A model generated the notes under the pieces. It did no database searches. It was not told the origin of the DNA and saw only the letters and a list, made by a program, of their open reading frames with translations. From the NCBI GenBank assembly GCA_900553055.1, contig USBV01000067.1, positions 1 through 8,271 of the forward strand: a stretch of DNA of 8,271 nt. The letters run 5' to 3'. Below are positions 7,128 to 8,271 of the stretch, piece after piece; the first letter of the stretch is position 1; every line of letters starts with the position of its first letter. A program made the translations under genes and the position numbers. This DNA is from an uncultured Phascolarctobacterium sp. (GTDB taxonomy: Bacteria; Bacillota; Negativicutes; Acidaminococcales; Acidaminococcaceae).

Positions 7128-7183
7128 ATAAACTATCGCCATTTACTTATATTTTGCTTACAAATCTAGTTAGCCTAGTTTAT
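7128..7183. repeat. Possible operator: repeated AACTA elements upstream of the tps promoter
   Basis: An 8-bp inverted repeat, ATAAACTA (7128-7135) and TAGTTTAT (7176-7183), brackets a 40-bp interval ending about 13 bp upstream of the -35 box. The distal arm is also part of a CTAGTT direct repeat (7166-7171 and 7175-7180, 9-bp period). The placement suits activator or repressor binding, but the region is AT-rich and chance is a serious alternative. Confidence 0.25.
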
Positions 7184-7224
7184 AGTATTCTACCTAATAC
7201 AGCTTCACAAAAGTATCACAGCAT

Positions 7225-7255
7225 AAAAAAGAACGGCCCTTGTGACCGTTCCTTT
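7225..7255 (-). terminator. Intrinsic terminator of the EamA transporter gene
   Basis: Read on the minus strand, starting 6 nt past the TAG stop of the transporter gene, AAAGGAACGG and CCGTTCTTTT form a 10-bp stem (one G-U pair) around the 9-nt loop TCACAAGGG. The 3' arm runs into six T residues. It separates the transporter transcription unit from the tps operon. On the plus strand the T-run after the stem is poor, so it is mainly unidirectional. Confidence 0.88.
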
Positions 7256-7261
7256 AGTTAA

Positions 7262-8134
7262 CTATTTTTTTGGTAAGGATAGCAGCAGCACTGTAAAAAT
7301 GATGCATGCCATGCCCACATAATCCGGCAAAACCAGCTTGGTATCTAGCAATAAGACAACTGCAATAATAGAAGCCAATGGCTCGGCGCAGGAAATGAGG
7401 CTAGCCTTGGTGGAGCCAACAATTTTTAAACCTGCTAAATATAGCGCGTAGCTTGCAATAGTCGCGCCCGCGATGAGATAGGCCATAGCGAGGCAAGCAG
7501 CAAGATTCCAGCTGCCAGCAGGTGCAAAGGGGTTGCGCGCAGCTATTAAGGAAAGGCCTGAAAGCAGCTGTCCCCAGCCGATAATGACGGTCGCCGGATA
7601 GTGCTTCAACAGCTCCACCGGTTGAATGCTATAAAAGGCATAAGAGATTGCAGATAAGAGTCCTATCGTAATGGCTGCGGGCGACAGCGCTAGGCTCGTC
7701 AAGCTGCCATGGGTGGCAATGAGGAAAACGCCAACTAAAGCGCCCACAATGCCCACGAGCTCGCGTCCCTCGGGCCAAGCACGATGCTTGTAGCTTATGT
7801 AAACCATCACCCAAATGGGTGCACTATATTGCAGCACTGTGGCTGTCGCTGCATTGCACAGCGAAATGGTATAGTAAAAGCCAAGCTGTGCGCCTAAAAT
7901 GCCTACGAAGGAAAAGCACAGGAGGGAGAGGCCATGCTCTTTAAGGATGGTAAAAATATTGTGTTTTACGACTACAGCGGTATAAAGCAAAAACAGGGCG
8001 CCAGCAACGATTTGCCGCACCATTACGAGCCACACTGCGTCCACCTGATGGTATTGGAACAAGTATTGTCCGGCAACGCCGCCCAAGCCCCAAAAAGCCG
8101 CTGCTAGAACGATGAGTATAATTCCTCTAAGCAT
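7262..8134 (-). CDS. EamA/DMT-superfamily inner-membrane transporter (290 aa, ten predicted helices)
   Basis: This belongs to the drug/metabolite transporter superfamily, with two EamA repeats of five helices each. Substrates in the family range over amino acids, organic acids and metabolites, and the sequence does not say which applies here. Hydrophobic segments lie near 4-24, 34-54, 70-90, 97-115, 125-143, 151-170, 180-198, 210-231, 239-262 and 267-286. Family hallmarks are AAAFWGLGGV in helix 1, the helix-4 pattern ATVLQYSAPIWVM, and the second-repeat pattern SCAEPLASIIAVVLLLDTKL, where the usual Glu after the helix is Asp. The length of 290 aa is typical. The ATG at 8134 follows AAAGGAGGG with a 6-nt gap, so the start is secure. 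It has its own promoter and terminator and appears to be a single-gene unit with no visible link to the secretion locus. Confidence 0.93.
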   Translation of the reverse strand: MLRGIILIVLAAAFWGLGGVAGQYLFQYHQVDAVWLVMVRQIVAGALFLLYTAVVVKHNIFTILKEHGLSLLCFSFVGILGAQLGFYYTISLCNAATATVLQYSAPIWVMVYISYKHRAWPEGRELVGIVGALVGVFLIATHGSLTSLALSPAAITIGLLSAISYAFYSIQPVELLKHYPATVIIGWGQLLSGLSLIAARNPFAPAGSWNLAACLAMAYLIAGATIASYALYLAGLKIVGSTKASLISCAEPLASIIAVVLLLDTKLVLPDYVGMACIIFTVLLLSLPKK

Positions 8135-8168
8135 TGCTATCCCTCCTTTCGTTTGACGTATAGTATGT

Positions 8169-8197
8169 AATATAGCACTTTTTTGCAGTATTGTCTA
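8169..8197 (-). promoter_or_regulatory. Sigma70-type promoter of the EamA transporter gene
   Basis: On the minus strand a TAGACA -35 box (8192-8197) and a TATATT -10 box (8169-8174) are separated by exactly 17 nt. The predicted start near 8162 leaves a leader of about 28 nt that contains the AAAGGAGGG ribosome binding site. Confidence 0.6.
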
Positions 8198-8223
8198 TTG
8201 GTTTATAAATTGCGGTTTGTATA

Positions 8224-8251
8224 CTACTTCTTTGCTTGCACAAAGAAGTAG
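8224..8251. repeat. Perfect 11-bp inverted repeat upstream of the transporter gene
   Basis: CTACTTCTTTG (8224-8234) and CAAAGAAGTAG (8241-8251) flank the 6-nt loop CTTGCA. No T-run follows on either strand, so it is not a standard terminator. It lies 27 bp upstream of the -35 box of the transporter promoter. It may be an intergenic palindromic repeat element, an operator, or the stem of an RNA from outside the window. Confidence 0.7.
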
Positions 8252-8271
8252 CAAGAAATGCACCAGCATTG

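Noticed and set aside
7629..7814. Minus-strand open frame of 61 codons in another frame of the transporter gene.
   Set aside because: Arg/Gly-rich, inside the well-supported EamA reading frame, no own start signal.

Overview
The window looks like a chromosomal piece from a diderm, Gram-negative-type Firmicute (class Negativicutes, for example the Phascolarctobacterium, Acidaminococcus or Veillonella relatives). The reasons are a genuine outer-membrane transporter with a terminal Phe, a LktA-family filamentous adhesin, strong AGGAGG-type ribosome binding sites, and moderate base composition that is far less AT-rich than Fusobacterium. The taxonomic call is inference. All recognised genes lie on the minus strand, so the window is best read from right to left.

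Right end (8271 to 7262): a perfect 11-bp inverted repeat, a sigma70-like promoter, then a single-gene unit for a ten-helix EamA/DMT-type transporter. It is closed by an intrinsic terminator and is probably unrelated to the rest.

Middle and left (7261 to 1): a two-partner secretion (TPS, type Vb) locus. A promoter with a perfect TATAAT box precedes tpsB (557 aa, FhaC/ShlB-type outer-membrane pore). A 144-aa YbjN-like soluble protein follows after 31 nt. Next, after an 86-nt gap containing a hairpin, comes a 362-aa soluble protein of no recognised function. It overlaps by 8 nt the start of a very large tpsA exoprotein gene, which runs open for 1235 codons to the left edge and continues beyond it. 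The tpsA product has an extended signal peptide, a TPS secretion domain with the FxxPxG signature of the LktA-type adhesins, and long beta-helix repeats interrupted by two stretches that look alpha-helical.

Proposed joint action: TpsA is made in the cytoplasm, exported by Sec and threaded through TpsB to the surface. The unusual part is the pair of cytoplasmic proteins encoded between TpsB and TpsA. From position, lack of signal peptides and translational coupling, they are candidates for TpsA-dedicated chaperone, targeting or modification factors. That is the main candidate for an undescribed system here. There is no gene-free stretch longer than about 250 bases, and I saw no RNA gene, CRISPR array or insertion sequence.
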